Position numbers and translations under genes: made by a program. A stretch of 6,555 nt of DNA from an uncultured Dorea sp. (GTDB lineage: Bacteria; Bacillota; Clostridia; Lachnospirales; Lachnospiraceae), in NCBI GenBank assembly GCA_910586965.1, contig CAJUMF010000064.1:1-6555 (forward strand), written 5' to 3'. Position 1 is the stretch's first letter; each line of letters begins with the position of its first letter. This document shows positions 6,541-6,555 of the stretch, piece by piece. The notes beneath the pieces are model-generated. The model was not told the DNA's origin. It saw nothing but the letters and a program-made list of their open reading frames with translations, and did no database searches.

Positions 6541-6555
6541 CAAAAATCAGACAGA

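Noticed and set aside
6507..6555. Possible starts of a new gene at the right edge (ATG at 6507, 6511 or 6538)
   Set aside because: Only 6 to 16 codons are visible, two frames compete, and the region overlaps a repeat that also occurs in non-coding DNA.
1..6555. CRISPR array, tRNA, rRNA, insertion sequence, DGR template repeat or reverse transcriptase
   Set aside because: No regularly spaced repeats, cloverleaf, transposase, adenine-rich near-copy of the candidate variable region, or reverse-transcriptase frame was found.

Overview
The window looks like a chromosomal piece of a Gram-positive Clostridia genome, most likely Lachnospiraceae. The reasons are the era–yqzL–recO gene order typical of Firmicutes, purine-rich Shine-Dalgarno sites, and a large secreted protein that pairs a DUF6273-type domain with lysine-rich bacterial Ig-like (BIG2) repeats. 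The genus cannot be fixed from the sequence alone.

The left part (1-2325) is a tightly packed housekeeping operon read rightwards. It holds the 3' end of era (ribosome-assembly GTPase), a 58-residue YqzL-like small protein, recO (recombinational repair) overlapping it by 59 bases, and a 12-helix major facilitator superfamily (MFS) transporter starting 4 bases after the recO stop. It appears to end at a strong intrinsic terminator at 2409-2455. The codons here are fairly GC-rich.

The right part (about 2456-6424) is a stand-alone, more AT-rich unit: an intergenic segment with its own promoter, one 1250-residue secreted protein, and a terminator at 6387-6424. Two features stand out. First, the promoter candidate has a perfect TTGACA -35 and a GATAAA -10 separated by 17 bases, and that spacer is largely a run of ten Gs. 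This is the arrangement expected of a phase-variable promoter that switches by slipped-strand changes in spacer length. Second, the DUF6273-type domain contains a block (3613-3744) between WWLRSPG and GVR whose codons are almost all NNY and encode mainly His, Tyr, Asn, Asp, Arg and Ser on a regular Gly/Val scaffold. That is how the variable region of a diversity-generating retroelement (DGR) target looks, although no reverse transcriptase or template repeat lies in the window. If both readings hold, this is a surface or secreted ligand-binding protein whose expression (by the G tract) and sequence (by retroelement mutagenesis) can both vary.

Diverged copies of a short sequence (2463-2493 and 6513-6540) lie on either side of this unit. 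No tRNA, rRNA, CRISPR array or insertion sequence was found. The last 130 bases hold a weak rightward promoter candidate but no gene that can be supported.
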